A DNA stretch of 64,000 bases, taken from contig JAJEFE010000146.1 in assembly GCA_022820625.1 (NCBI GenBank), positions 21,458 through 85,457 on the forward strand, read 5' to 3'. The stretch comes from Gammaproteobacteria bacterium (lineage in GTDB: Bacteria; Pseudomonadota; Gammaproteobacteria; Steroidobacterales; Rariloculaceae). Both the position numbers and the translations under genes were made by a program. The notes below the pieces were generated by a model. It did no database searches, was not told the origin of the DNA, and worked only from the letters and a program-made list of their open reading frames with translations. Every line of letters starts with the position of its first letter. Position 1 is the stretch's first letter. Below are positions 9,340 through 18,120 of the stretch, piece by piece.

Positions 9340-10081
9340 CAACCACCGCATCACGCCTGCCGATATCGCCATTGTCGTACCGGTGTTAGGCGACACCGCC
9401 CGACTGCGCGCTCTGCTCGATCTGGTCGCCGCCTGGACACACAAGCCCCGCGAAATCGTCGTCGTCGCGGCCGTGGCGGATCCGCAGGCGAGCGCCCTGT
9501 GCGATGACCGTGGTTGCCGCTATATCACGTCGGATCCATGCCGCGGAAAACAGCAGGATCTGGGCGCGAGGGCGGCCGAGGCCGAAATAGTCTGGTTCCT
9601 CCACGCGGATGCGGCACCCGGCCCATCGTGCCTCGGCGACATCGCCGGAGCCGTGGCAGGCGGAGCCGAAGGCGGCCATTTCACATTCACGTTCTCCGGC
9701 AGCCCCATGCGCCGCAAGGCAGCTATCGAGTGGCTGACCAACCTTCGCGTCAGGCTCGGTGGGATTCCTTACGGCGACCAGGGAATCTTCGTACGCAGGG
9801 ACATCTACCTCGAGTGCGGAGGATTCCCTCACCAGCCATTGTTCGAAGAAGTCGCGCTGGTGCGCAAGCTCCGGTCCCGCGGACGGTTTCGAGCCCTTGC
9901 AGCGCCCATGGGAGTGTCGCCCCGGCGTTGGGAACGGGACGGATGGGTTCGCCGGAGCCTGAACAACCGCCTACTGGCCCTGGCCTACGCGTGCGGGCAG
10001 ACCGCGCACCGGGTTGCCGCTCGCTACGATCCACCCCGCCGGGTCCAACCGGACACGACCGACGAAGGGCCCCGTCCGTGA
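9326..10081 (+). CDS. TIGR04283-family glycosyltransferase (GT2)
   Basis: The 251-residue GT-A enzyme starts its fold at IAIVVPVLGDTARLRALL. It has the family pattern GRGxQxxxGA here as CRGKQQDLGARAAEAE, the metal/nucleotide-binding LHADAAPGP (in place of DxD), and GGIPYGDQGIFVRRDIYLE followed by GGFPHQPLFEEVALVRKL. This family was named rSAM/selenodomain-associated transferase 2 and is now annotated as arsenosugar biosynthesis glycosyltransferase. It overlaps the flavoprotein gene by 14 bases. No ArsM or radical SAM ArsS gene is within the window. Confidence 0.85.
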   Translation: MPPVDNHRITPADIAIVVPVLGDTARLRALLDLVAAWTHKPREIVVVAAVADPQASALCDDRGCRYITSDPCRGKQQDLGARAAEAEIVWFLHADAAPGPSCLGDIAGAVAGGAEGGHFTFTFSGSPMRRKAAIEWLTNLRVRLGGIPYGDQGIFVRRDIYLECGGFPHQPLFEEVALVRKLRSRGRFRALAAPMGVSPRRWERDGWVRRSLNNRLLALAYACGQTAHRVAARYDPPRRVQPDTTDEGPRP

Positions 10082-10208
10082 ACGCGATCGTAGCCATACC
10101 TGCCCCGCGCCTGGCGTGTCCTGCAGCGAAATCGGGTAGAAAGCCCTTGCTGTTCGGGTACCGTGACTGCAGTGCGAGGCAATGCAAGCACGAGCCGGGG
10201 GTGCTGCG

Positions 10209-11810
10209 CTACTCGCTCCCTTCCGGGTCCTCGAACCGTGGGTAATCGACGCCAAGCTGCTCCAGGTAGGTGTCGAAGCCCGATGGATCGTAGTAGTAGT
10301 CTTCAAGCCGGTCCCTGAACTGCGCCGTGATTCCGGCGTTCTTCTCGATCGCCGGGGCGTCGTCGGGTCCGATAAACGGTATGTAGGACTCGTCGGCCGT
10401 CTGTTCCTCGCGGAAATACGTCCACGCCGATTGCAACAGGGCGGGTTCCTGCAACAGGTCGATCAGTGTGGCTGCGACGACCTTCGCACCCGCGACGGCG
10501 CCCTTGTGGGCCACCGGCGTCGCCATGGCGATCGCGCTGGACCAATGGTGTCCCTGCCGACCTTCGATGTTGGATGGATATCGAAGCGTCACTGTCGGCA
10601 CGACCCAGGAAATGTCGCCAATGTCATCCGATCCGCCCGACTGGGGAATCTCCGACGGCTCCCCGAGTTCGTCCACCTCGGTCTTGAGTCCCTCGATCTC
10701 CTCGGCTTCCATGAACGCCTGAAACGCGCGCGCAAAGGCCTGATCTTCCTCCGACCAGTCCGGCATGCCGACCGCGCGAATATTTTCGTTCATGGCCTCG
10801 GCGATAGGCCGGTTGAAGTGCCGGGGATAGGCGGTGCCGACGATGCGCCGAGACACCGTCGTGTCCGTCATGAGCGCGGCGCCCTCGGCGGTGCGCTGCA
10901 GGGCCTCGAAGTTCTCCCGGATTCGTTCGCCCGTCATCTCGCGGACGAAGTACCACACCGTTGCCCTGGGCGGAACGACATTCGGCTGATCCCCGCCATC
11001 GACGATGACGTAGTGGGAGCGCTGCAGGGGCCTGAGATGCTCGCGGCGAAAATTCCAGGCCACGTTCATGATCTCCACCGCGTCCAGTGCGCTGCGGCCC
11101 CGCCAGGGATCGCCGGCTCCGTGCGCAGCCACGCCTTCGAAGGTGTATTCCACCGACACGAGACCGGTACCGGGAGCCTGCCCCCAACTGACGGCCATGG
11201 AATCGTCCACATGGGTGAAGATCACCGCGTCCACGTCATCGAAGCGTCCGTCGCGGGCGAACCAGGCCTTGGTGGCCAGCAGTTCCTCGGCGACCCCCGG
11301 CCAGATGACCAGTGTGCCGCCGAGTTCCTCGCGCTCCATGATTTCCTTGACGGCGAGCGCGGCCGCGATCACCACGGCCTGCCCCGAATTGTGACCCTCA
11401 CCATGCCCTGGAGCGCCTTCGATCATCGGTCTGCGGTAAACAACGCCCGGAAGCTGCGACGACTGCGGAATACCGTCCACGTCCGAGCCCAGCGCGATCA
11501 CCGGGTCGCCCTGGCCCCAGGTCGCCCACCAGGCACTGGGGATACCGGAGACCTCGTTATCGATGGAGAAGCCGTTTGCTTCGAGTATGCCCGTAAGGTA
11601 GCGCTTGGTTTCGAATTCCTGGAACCCAAGCTCGGAAAACGAAAACAGACTGTCGACGATTTCCTGGACGAGTTTGCCATGGCCGTCCACCCGCCCGACG
11701 GCCTCGGCTTTCAATCCGCTCAGGGTTGGCGTCTCGACATCCTGAGCGGAGACACCCATGGCTGACGCAAGGCCGGTCGCCCCAAGAACCAGAGTAGCCA
11801 GTCTCACCAT
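10209..11810 (-). CDS. Secreted M20-family amidohydrolase (AbgB/p-aminobenzoyl-glutamate hydrolase-like)
   Basis: A 533-residue metallohydrolase with an N-terminal signal peptide (MVRLATLVLG through GVSAQ). Metal-site motifs of the M20 family are present: GSDVDGIPQ (about 109-116), GEGHNSG (137-143), GVAEELLA with the catalytic Glu pair (175-176), FTHVDD, and a C-terminal EGRQGHHWSSAIA. The dimerisation lid with VEYTFEGVAAHGAGDPW follows. The start was set at the ATG preceded by GGAGG 7 bases upstream rather than an ATG 12 codons earlier. It probably cleaves N-acyl amino acid or dipeptide amides in the periplasm. It is divergent from nothing obvious and convergent with the GT2 gene. Confidence 0.88.
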   Translation of the reverse strand: MVRLATLVLGATGLASAMGVSAQDVETPTLSGLKAEAVGRVDGHGKLVQEIVDSLFSFSELGFQEFETKRYLTGILEANGFSIDNEVSGIPSAWWATWGQGDPVIALGSDVDGIPQSSQLPGVVYRRPMIEGAPGHGEGHNSGQAVVIAAALAVKEIMEREELGGTLVIWPGVAEELLATKAWFARDGRFDDVDAVIFTHVDDSMAVSWGQAPGTGLVSVEYTFEGVAAHGAGDPWRGRSALDAVEIMNVAWNFRREHLRPLQRSHYVIVDGGDQPNVVPPRATVWYFVREMTGERIRENFEALQRTAEGAALMTDTTVSRRIVGTAYPRHFNRPIAEAMNENIRAVGMPDWSEEDQAFARAFQAFMEAEEIEGLKTEVDELGEPSEIPQSGGSDDIGDISWVVPTVTLRYPSNIEGRQGHHWSSAIAMATPVAHKGAVAGAKVVAATLIDLLQEPALLQSAWTYFREEQTADESYIPFIGPDDAPAIEKNAGITAQFRDRLEDYYYDPSGFDTYLEQLGVDYPRFEDPEGSE

Positions 11811-11854
11811 CGGAAACCTCCAAGTGCAAGTATGGAACCAACCCATCCGGCTTG

Positions 11855-14800
11855 TCAGTATGTATCCCGCACGACCTCACCCCCTTCGCCCACGCTGAGA
11901 CCTAGGATACGGGACCAGTTGCGGCTCAGCAGGACCGAATCGGACGGAAGGGGTTCGGCGCCCGATCGCACCATGTCCAGTTCGCGGAATCGCGGTTCAC
12001 CCGTCTCGCGGCCGCCGATCATCCTTATGCGGCTGCCGTCCGGAACCAGCAGCGCGGCGCCCGCCTCCGTTCCTGCATCCAGCAGGCGGCTGCCCGCGAG
12101 CACGAGCCCGTCGTCGTCCATCGAGAACCGATGCATCCAGTGGTCGGTCTGGACCAACAGGAACCGGCCATCGCCGTTGAAACCCAGCCACCGCACAGGA
12201 TGGACAAAATTGTGAGGTTCGCCCACGGGGGCCAGGCCTTCCACTTCCCAAAGCTGCACATTGCCCGCCGCATCGCCGGAAACCAGGCGCGATCCGCCGG
12301 CACCGAATGCGAGCGCCGTTGCTGCGGCGCCGACGCGCACCGATCCCGGCGTTTCCACCGATTCCACGCCTGTCAGGAATACGTTGCCGTCCCGGTCGCC
12401 CACGCTGAGCAAACCGGAGCGGCTGTCGACTGCGATCGACACGACGCCTCCGCTGACAGGCACTTCGCGCACCAGTTCACCGTCCGCGGCATGCCAGACC
12501 CTTGCGGTGAGTTCAGCGCCGCTCGCCAGCCACTGCCCATCGTCGCTGATCGTCACGACATGGACCGGCCCCTGGGGATGGCGCATGAACGGCGCGGTGG
12601 GCGCTCCGGAATCCAGCTCCCATGTCCGGACCAGGCCATCGCTTCCACCGCTGGCGATCACGTCGCCGGCAGCGTTTACGGCAATGCTGGTGATGCTGCC
12701 CTGGTGCCCGATGAAGTTGACTCCCGGATCGGCGGAAAGGGGAATGTCTGCCTGTCCTTCGCGCGTTACGCCGACGTGCCCGTCCTGAAACCCCAGCACC
12801 GCGATACTTTCCACCGGGTCAAGGCCGATCGCCGTCAGTTCGGCATCCACTACCCCCGCAGGCCCGGTATCGGCCAGGCGCCAGAGTTGGAATTGCTGCT
12901 CGTTGTATGTGAGCAGTCGGCTGCCGTCGGGCGCCAGCCGCGTGTGAATCGGCGCCCCCTCCTGACTCACCCCGAAGCTCATGGGCGCCGATCGGCCGGT
13001 CAGTCCGCGCACCACGACCTGGCCGGCCAGGGCCTGGTAGGCCACCTTCGAGGCGTCGGCAGCGATGCTAACGCTCTCGGGCGCGCCGGTCTGCCCAAGG
13101 CGGACACCCTGGGCGGAGCCCGGCGGCGTCCCGTTCAGATGCCAGACGAACATGTCGCCGATATCGTCGATGGTCAGCAGCAGATCGCCCGTCGCAGCGG
13201 CCACCAGCCGCACCGGGTCGCGCTGGTGGGGCAACTCACGCAGTACTTCCCCGCTGCGGGGGTCCATGACCCGTACCAGCCGGGACGGTCCGATCAATAC
13301 CAGGTAACCGGCATCGGGTCCCAGCATCCAACCGGTCACCCCGGCCGGTCCGGCAACGCTCGACAGGAGTTCTCCATCCTCCGTGCGAAACAGGCTGTAG
13401 AGCGAGTCCTGCTCGTCGAGCTGCTCGGCGATCACGACGTGCCCGCCGCTGTCCGTGAGGGCCGGGGGCAGCATGAATCCCGTCTGCGTTCCCACGCGCG
13501 ACACCAGGTCGCCGGTCCTCGCATCCCACAGTTCCAGGCTGTTTCCCGCAACGGCAAGAATCCGGGACGTGTCGCCGGTCAGCGCAACGTATTCCGGCTC
13601 CGCGTCCAGTTGCACGTCACCCACCAGAGAATTGGTCCGCAGGTCCCAGAGCGACACCGCGCCCACTACGCTCTGCCGCGACGGATGCGCGATGGCCAGC
13701 CGGCCGTCGATGCTGAGGTCCACGTCCACCTGATCGGTGCGCAGCGGGTCGGAAATGGCGAGGCCCTGGGGCTGATCTTCCCAGCCACGCACTTCCTCGG
13801 CGAAGTACAGGCCCCAGCTGATCAATTGTCCTGCGGATTCCACGCCACGATCCACCAGCGTCAGGCGCCACACTCCGCGCCGATTCTCATCGGCCAGTAT
13901 CGCCAGCGGCGAACGGCCGCCGGCTGCGATCGAGAAGCTACCGGAGCTTTCGGCGCCGGGCGCGAAGCTCACCTGGGCGCCGCTGGGAGCCTGTAACGTG
14001 GCCAGCAATTCCTCCGGAGCGGGGTGATCCAGGGTCAGGCGCAGTTGAAATGCACCAGCCGAACCGGGTTCGTTGACAGTGATCTCCCGGCTTACGGGCA
14101 GATGCTGCAGCGAGGTGAGCCGATTCTCGAAGTCCATCCTGCCGAAACTGTTGAGACGCAACCGGCGTACCTGGTGGTCCAGGTCAACCAGCGCCAGTTC
14201 CCCGGACTGCCAGTCCACCTCCCAGCGGGCCGGCGCTTCGGTGAGCCTGAAACTGCGCACCAGGGAACGGTAATCGTCGCCGACCAGCTCCGCAGCCAGC
14301 CGGCGAGCGTTTTCATCCCCGCCCGCCGCCGCCCGGGCGCTGAGAAGCAACGCTTCATCGCGGCGTTCCTGCCGGATTGCGTCCTCTGCTCTCCGGACCC
14401 AGTACTCGTCCATGAGCCGGTCGGCCAGATCGCCATAGCCCTCCAACCCGCGCAACACCGCATCGAAGCCCGTCACATCTTCGAACGATTCCGCTTCACG
14501 GCTGCGCCGCTCCATCACGGAGGCCAGCAGCCGGTCGGCGACACCGGCAAACCCGGGCAGTCGACCCAGCCTGTCGTGGGCCTGCATGTCGGCATCGAGA
14601 TCCGCCGTGACCGACATGAGGGTGTCAATGTGCGGGCGGGGAACGTAGCGAACGTACCAGATGGAACCGGCGATCAGCGCGGCAACCACAGTGGCGGCGA
14701 CGGACCACCTGCGCCAGTTGAACGGCATCACCGACGTGACCCATTCCCTGCCGAAGACGCGCTCGAACAGCTTGTTCCGAAACGCCAGCCGGCCATCCGC

Positions 14801-15823
14801 GCGCACTCCGATCACGCCCGATAGAAGTAATAGGTGGTTTGCAAGCGAACCCGGGTCATAAAGAAGCATCTCGCCCCTGACGACTCGCCCCAGGAGCGCC
14901 AGCGTCTGCCGTTGCGCGCGCGTGCGGCCGGTCAGGAACGTGCGAATGTGGCTGAGAAGTGCTTCGTTACGTCGCGCGCCCGGACCGAGGAACTGATCCT
15001 TCAGCACCTCTTCGAGTTTGCCGGGCATGCCGCCTCGGCGCGCCAGTCCCCGTGCGATCTTCTGGGTGAGAAAGGGTTGACCCGACGCCCAGGAGAAAAT
15101 TTCCCGAAGTGCGCCGTGTCCGTGCCGGGTGTCCTCCCCGAATCCCGGCGCCAACTCGTAAGTTTCCTCCAGGTTGAAGTCGTGCAAGTCGATGCGGCGA
15201 CCTTCGACGAACGGGGAAATCGAGGTATCCGGGCAAAGCTGCCGCGGCGCTGCAACGCCCAGCACGACGAAGTTCAACCGCGCAAGTTCGGGTTCCGTCG
15301 TGCGGCCAGTGTAGCATGACCGGATGCCGCCGAACAACTCTTTTGCAAACGGCAGACCGATGGCCCGTTCGATCTCGTCCAGGAACACGGTAACGGGTTC
15401 CGTGGTGTTGGGGAGTACCACCTCCCAGAAGAATTCGGCAAGCCTTTGCTCACCCGGCAGCGCGCCCTTGGCTTGCCACCAGGACTGCAGATCCACCTTC
15501 AGCCGAAGTTCGCGCAGCACCCTGTAGGCAATACTGTAGGACCAGCGGCCGGCCTCTGCTCCTCCGGCCCCCTCGCCGCCCATGCCGATCTGGGTCAGAT
15601 CCACGACAGCGACCAACTGACCCTCGGCACGCAGGCTGCGGACCGCGCGGGCCATCAGACTGGATTTGCCGCTGGCCCTGGGGGCCAGGACGTAGCAGAA
15701 CTGCCGATCCCGGATGCCCTGCAACAGCGCCGCGTCCGCGGATCTCTCGATGTAGCACGCCCGATCAGGCTGAACCGCACCGCCTACGGCAAAGAACTGG
15801 CCTGTTTGAGAGACCCTGGACAA
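11855..15823 (-). CDS. AAA-like ATPase / transmembrane / P-domain / WD40 repeat protein
   Basis: A 1322-residue fusion. Residues 1-360 are an AAA_35-type ATPase: AVGGAVQPDRACYIER start, Walker A APRASGKSS (47-55), Walker B TVFLDEIERA (145-154), and GQPFLTQKI. Residues 373-393 are a transmembrane helix. About 578-675 resembles a proprotein-convertase P domain (PAPEELLATLQAPSGAQVSF; NRRGVWRLTLVDRG; GQLISWGLYF). The remainder is WD40-like beta-propeller repeats, e.g. GHQGSITSIAVNAAGD and GGSDGLVRTWEL. Start chosen at TTG 15823, with AGGAG 7 bases upstream and matching the domain start; an ATG at 16030 would add an unconserved leader. Such AAA/WD40 proteins are usually signalling or conflict-related; the role here is unknown. 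Confidence 0.85.
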   Translation of the reverse strand: MSRVSQTGQFFAVGGAVQPDRACYIERSADAALLQGIRDRQFCYVLAPRASGKSSLMARAVRSLRAEGQLVAVVDLTQIGMGGEGAGGAEAGRWSYSIAYRVLRELRLKVDLQSWWQAKGALPGEQRLAEFFWEVVLPNTTEPVTVFLDEIERAIGLPFAKELFGGIRSCYTGRTTEPELARLNFVVLGVAAPRQLCPDTSISPFVEGRRIDLHDFNLEETYELAPGFGEDTRHGHGALREIFSWASGQPFLTQKIARGLARRGGMPGKLEEVLKDQFLGPGARRNEALLSHIRTFLTGRTRAQRQTLALLGRVVRGEMLLYDPGSLANHLLLLSGVIGVRADGRLAFRNKLFERVFGREWVTSVMPFNWRRWSVAATVVAALIAGSIWYVRYVPRPHIDTLMSVTADLDADMQAHDRLGRLPGFAGVADRLLASVMERRSREAESFEDVTGFDAVLRGLEGYGDLADRLMDEYWVRRAEDAIRQERRDEALLLSARAAAGGDENARRLAAELVGDDYRSLVRSFRLTEAPARWEVDWQSGELALVDLDHQVRRLRLNSFGRMDFENRLTSLQHLPVSREITVNEPGSAGAFQLRLTLDHPAPEELLATLQAPSGAQVSFAPGAESSGSFSIAAGGRSPLAILADENRRGVWRLTLVDRGVESAGQLISWGLYFAEEVRGWEDQPQGLAISDPLRTDQVDVDLSIDGRLAIAHPSRQSVVGAVSLWDLRTNSLVGDVQLDAEPEYVALTGDTSRILAVAGNSLELWDARTGDLVSRVGTQTGFMLPPALTDSGGHVVIAEQLDEQDSLYSLFRTEDGELLSSVAGPAGVTGWMLGPDAGYLVLIGPSRLVRVMDPRSGEVLRELPHQRDPVRLVAAATGDLLLTIDDIGDMFVWHLNGTPPGSAQGVRLGQTGAPESVSIAADASKVAYQALAGQVVVRGLTGRSAPMSFGVSQEGAPIHTRLAPDGSRLLTYNEQQFQLWRLADTGPAGVVDAELTAIGLDPVESIAVLGFQDGHVGVTREGQADIPLSADPGVNFIGHQGSITSIAVNAAGDVIASGGSDGLVRTWELDSGAPTAPFMRHPQGPVHVVTISDDGQWLASGAELTARVWHAADGELVREVPVSGGVVSIAVDSRSGLLSVGDRDGNVFLTGVESVETPGSVRVGAAATALAFGAGGSRLVSGDAAGNVQLWEVEGLAPVGEPHNFVHPVRWLGFNGDGRFLLVQTDHWMHRFSMDDDGLVLAGSRLLDAGTEAGAALLVPDGSRIRMIGGRETGEPRFRELDMVRSGAEPLPSDSVLLSRNWSRILGLSVGEGGEVVRDTY

Positions 15824-16011
15824 ACCTTTCGCTCCTGATCGACGCTCACGCCGGAATGATCGTTCCGGCGCAGATTGTTGTATTCCGACGCATCGAAACT
15901 CGCCGATGATCCGCCCGAGTCCACCCGCGCGCCGGCGAGACATCCGGGTTAAGATTGTAGCAGGCAAAGCCTGCCTCGCTTGGCGGGCCGGAACGCAAAG
16001 GAACCTCGGGA

Positions 16012-16281
16012 ATGGATATCTGCCATCCACACAATCTCAATCGGCTGCCCACCTCCGAAAAGCCCTATGGCATTCGCGTCAGGCTGCCGGCCGGGGATAC
16101 TTTCGGAAGCCTCCTCGGGACGGACTGGGAGCAGTTCCATTGGTACGCCAGCCGCGCGGAGCGCGACGCGGTGCTCAGGGACATGGCCAGCGAGCACCTC
16201 TATTCCCGGAGCGGAGACCGCCCGCACCTGATACACGAAGCCGTGCAGGCGCCCGACACGCCGAACGATCCTTCCGTATAA
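16012..16281 (+). CDS. Hypothetical 89-residue protein
   Basis: I do not recognise this protein. It starts MDICHPHNLNRLPTSEKPYG, contains DWEQFHWYASRAERDAVLRDM (aromatic, amphipathic helix) and ends in a Pro/Asp-rich tail. No signal peptide or transmembrane segment is visible. The composition looks like a soluble protein. It is divergent from the AAA/WD40 gene and 88 bases upstream of another unrecognised gene on the same strand, so the two may be cotranscribed. Confidence 0.55.
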   Translation: MDICHPHNLNRLPTSEKPYGIRVRLPAGDTFGSLLGTDWEQFHWYASRAERDAVLRDMASEHLYSRSGDRPHLIHEAVQAPDTPNDPSV

Positions 16282-16369
16282 TTCCCGCCGCTACAGGTAC
16301 CGCCCTCAGAATCGGGACGCCGATGCGCGAGGCGCTGTTCCCCACTTCATCCGCCCGGAAACCAAGATC

Positions 16370-17734
16370 ATGCTCGACCTGATGAAAATCGCCCGCACGG
16401 AAGCCGCCGGAGGAGATCTCTTCGGCGCCCTGGAAGCCCTCTACGAACCTGCCGATCTGCGGCCCGAAGGATTCCCCGATGCGGTCATCTGGCGCGGCGG
16501 CAATCACGACGGTTCGGTCCAGCCCGTCGCCCATTCGCTCACGGACGCCTACGCGCTGCTGGGCACCGTCGCCGCCGCCGATATTCTTGGCCTGCCGTTC
16601 TACGCGGTCCCCATGTGGGCGCAGTACCGCCACGACATGAAGCTGGCGCCCCTGAGCTGGTTCGGCAACATGCCCTGCATCTCCATCAAGTGGTCCACTG
16701 CAGGAGACGCTTACGTCAACGGTGATGACGGGGAGCGTGTCGTGGTCATGGGCAAGTCCGGCAACGCGCCGCTTCGCACCCAGGCGGGCGTGTATTGCAA
16801 CGTGCGGCCCTACGGTCCGATCACCGTGGTCCGCTGCATGCCCTGCCTGCCGTATTCACAGGACAAATCGGTTTTCGACGTCGATCCCGTCACCGGAATC
16901 ATTCACACCGAGATGAACACGCCCGGCATCCAGATGGCGTACGCCGTGCGGCGGTTTCTGCGAATGGTGCACGAAACCGGCGCGGTCGGCAGGGTAGCCT
17001 ACAAGCCGACCCAGGCCCAGGAGGATGGCGTCAACGCCGGTATCCTCTCCTGGATGCTGCAGGGAACACGGTTTCAGATCGGGCGGCGGTACGCCGTGGA
17101 CGGCTATGTGGAGCACCGGAAACTGGTCGACCGCATCGTGAATCTCCTTCCGGCGGACTTCAAGGACGGCATGGAGAACTGGAGCGGGCGTATCGAGCAG
17201 CATATCGCCGATACAAACTACGGAATCCTGCTTTGGGACCTGATCCAGCAGCGCGACGCCATCATCCTCGCCACGGACCTGGACGGCGACCGCCTCACCG
17301 ACCTGCTCGCCGACGTTTCCGATCCGCTAAGGTACTTTGCCGGCAAGGTGCTCGAGCACGTGGGCGCGCGTGCCTACTATCTCTGGGAGGAAATGGGCTA
17401 CACCACCGGCAACGGCCGTGACATGACGTCGGTGATGTACCGCATGGAGGGCCCGCCGATCCACGAGCAGACCCTGGGTTCCGCCGATGCGATGCTCCTT
17501 CGACTACTGGACGGCGACGAGTCCATGGGCGGCACGAAGAAACCCTACGATCCGCGAATTCACTTCGTGCTGATCCGCGACGCCTACCGGGACGCCAATC
17601 CCGATCATCGTGAATTGCATGCCTGGCTGGACAGGGTGCTCCGAAGGTTCGACAAGATTTACTCCGGGGAACGCCCGGGATTCCTGGAGGGCTACGCGCA
17701 ATTGAAAGACGCGATCAAGCCCTGGGGAAACTAG
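16370..17734 (+). CDS. Conserved-looking hypothetical protein, 454 residues
   Basis: I cannot assign a family. The protein is soluble, rich in aromatic and charged residues, and has no signal peptide. Notable stretches are AVIWRGGNHDGSVQPVAHSL, LPFYAVPMWAQYRHDMKL, a cysteine pair region VRCMPCLPYSQDKSVFDVD, and DAIILATDLDGDRLTDLLAD. The DLDGD piece resembles metal-binding Asp clusters but is not diagnostic. Full-length open frame, good codon usage and an upstream GGAAA-like site support a real gene. It lies between the small hypothetical gene and a degenerate region. Confidence 0.75.
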   Translation: MLDLMKIARTEAAGGDLFGALEALYEPADLRPEGFPDAVIWRGGNHDGSVQPVAHSLTDAYALLGTVAAADILGLPFYAVPMWAQYRHDMKLAPLSWFGNMPCISIKWSTAGDAYVNGDDGERVVVMGKSGNAPLRTQAGVYCNVRPYGPITVVRCMPCLPYSQDKSVFDVDPVTGIIHTEMNTPGIQMAYAVRRFLRMVHETGAVGRVAYKPTQAQEDGVNAGILSWMLQGTRFQIGRRYAVDGYVEHRKLVDRIVNLLPADFKDGMENWSGRIEQHIADTNYGILLWDLIQQRDAIILATDLDGDRLTDLLADVSDPLRYFAGKVLEHVGARAYYLWEEMGYTTGNGRDMTSVMYRMEGPPIHEQTLGSADAMLLRLLDGDESMGGTKKPYDPRIHFVLIRDAYRDANPDHRELHAWLDRVLRRFDKIYSGERPGFLEGYAQLKDAIKPWGN

Positions 17735-17771
17735 CCGAAACTCACGGTGCGCGCGTCAGGACAAGCCGACC

Positions 17772-18001
17772 ATGCACGAGCGCAGGATAAAACGTATCGC
17801 CATCGTCGGCAGCCCGCCACGTACAGGGACGCCGGACTGACGTCCGGTTTTCACGAAGGCGCCGAATGGATCTACGAAGTGCTTTCGAACTCACCCATCG
17901 CGGAGGAATCGCGGGACGAGGCAGACGCGAAGAAGCGTAGCCTCGACGAAGTCACCGAAATTTACCACCGGGCGCTGCTGGATCACCTCGGTCGCGTCTG
18001 A
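17772..18001 (+). pseudogene. Degenerate small gene (frame-broken)
   Basis: An ATG at 17772 opens a frame reading MHERRIKRIAIVGSPPRTG, which looks like a nucleotide- or flavodoxin-type beta-strand/loop start but hits a stop at 17839. A different frame then continues with protein-like sequence (GAEWIYEVLSNSPIAEESRD, then VTEIYHRALLDHLGRV) to 18001. Joining them needs a frameshift. I read this as a decayed gene of unknown family; the second frame could instead be part of an intact 84-residue ORF beginning at 17747. Confidence 0.35.
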
Positions 18002-18120
18002 CCGGTCGCGTCGGTGGCGTCGCCTCCGGCCATGGAACCGAAATCGCGGACATCACGCGGACCGCGGCACTCGGCGATGGCGAAGATTTCGGCGCGATGT
18101 TGTTCGATCAGCGGGTGCAT
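17983..18120 (-). pseudogene. Truncated MNT-type nucleotidyltransferase
   Basis: A 45-codon frame starts at an ATG that overlaps the ilvB stop (TGATG). It reads MHPLIEQHRAEIFAIAECRG, then PRDVRDFGSMAGGDATDA. This matches the N-terminal helix and GSxARG active-site turn of minimal nucleotidyltransferases (MntA-like antitoxin/DUF4433-type partners of HepT), but ends before the SDxDL catalytic aspartates. The family normally continues for about 50-100 more residues, so this is a 3'-truncated remnant. No HepT partner is found. Confidence 0.6.

Noticed and set aside
12131..13996. 621-codon plus-strand frame inside the AAA/WD40 gene
   Set aside because: Antisense frame due to high GC third positions; the minus-strand product has clear domains.
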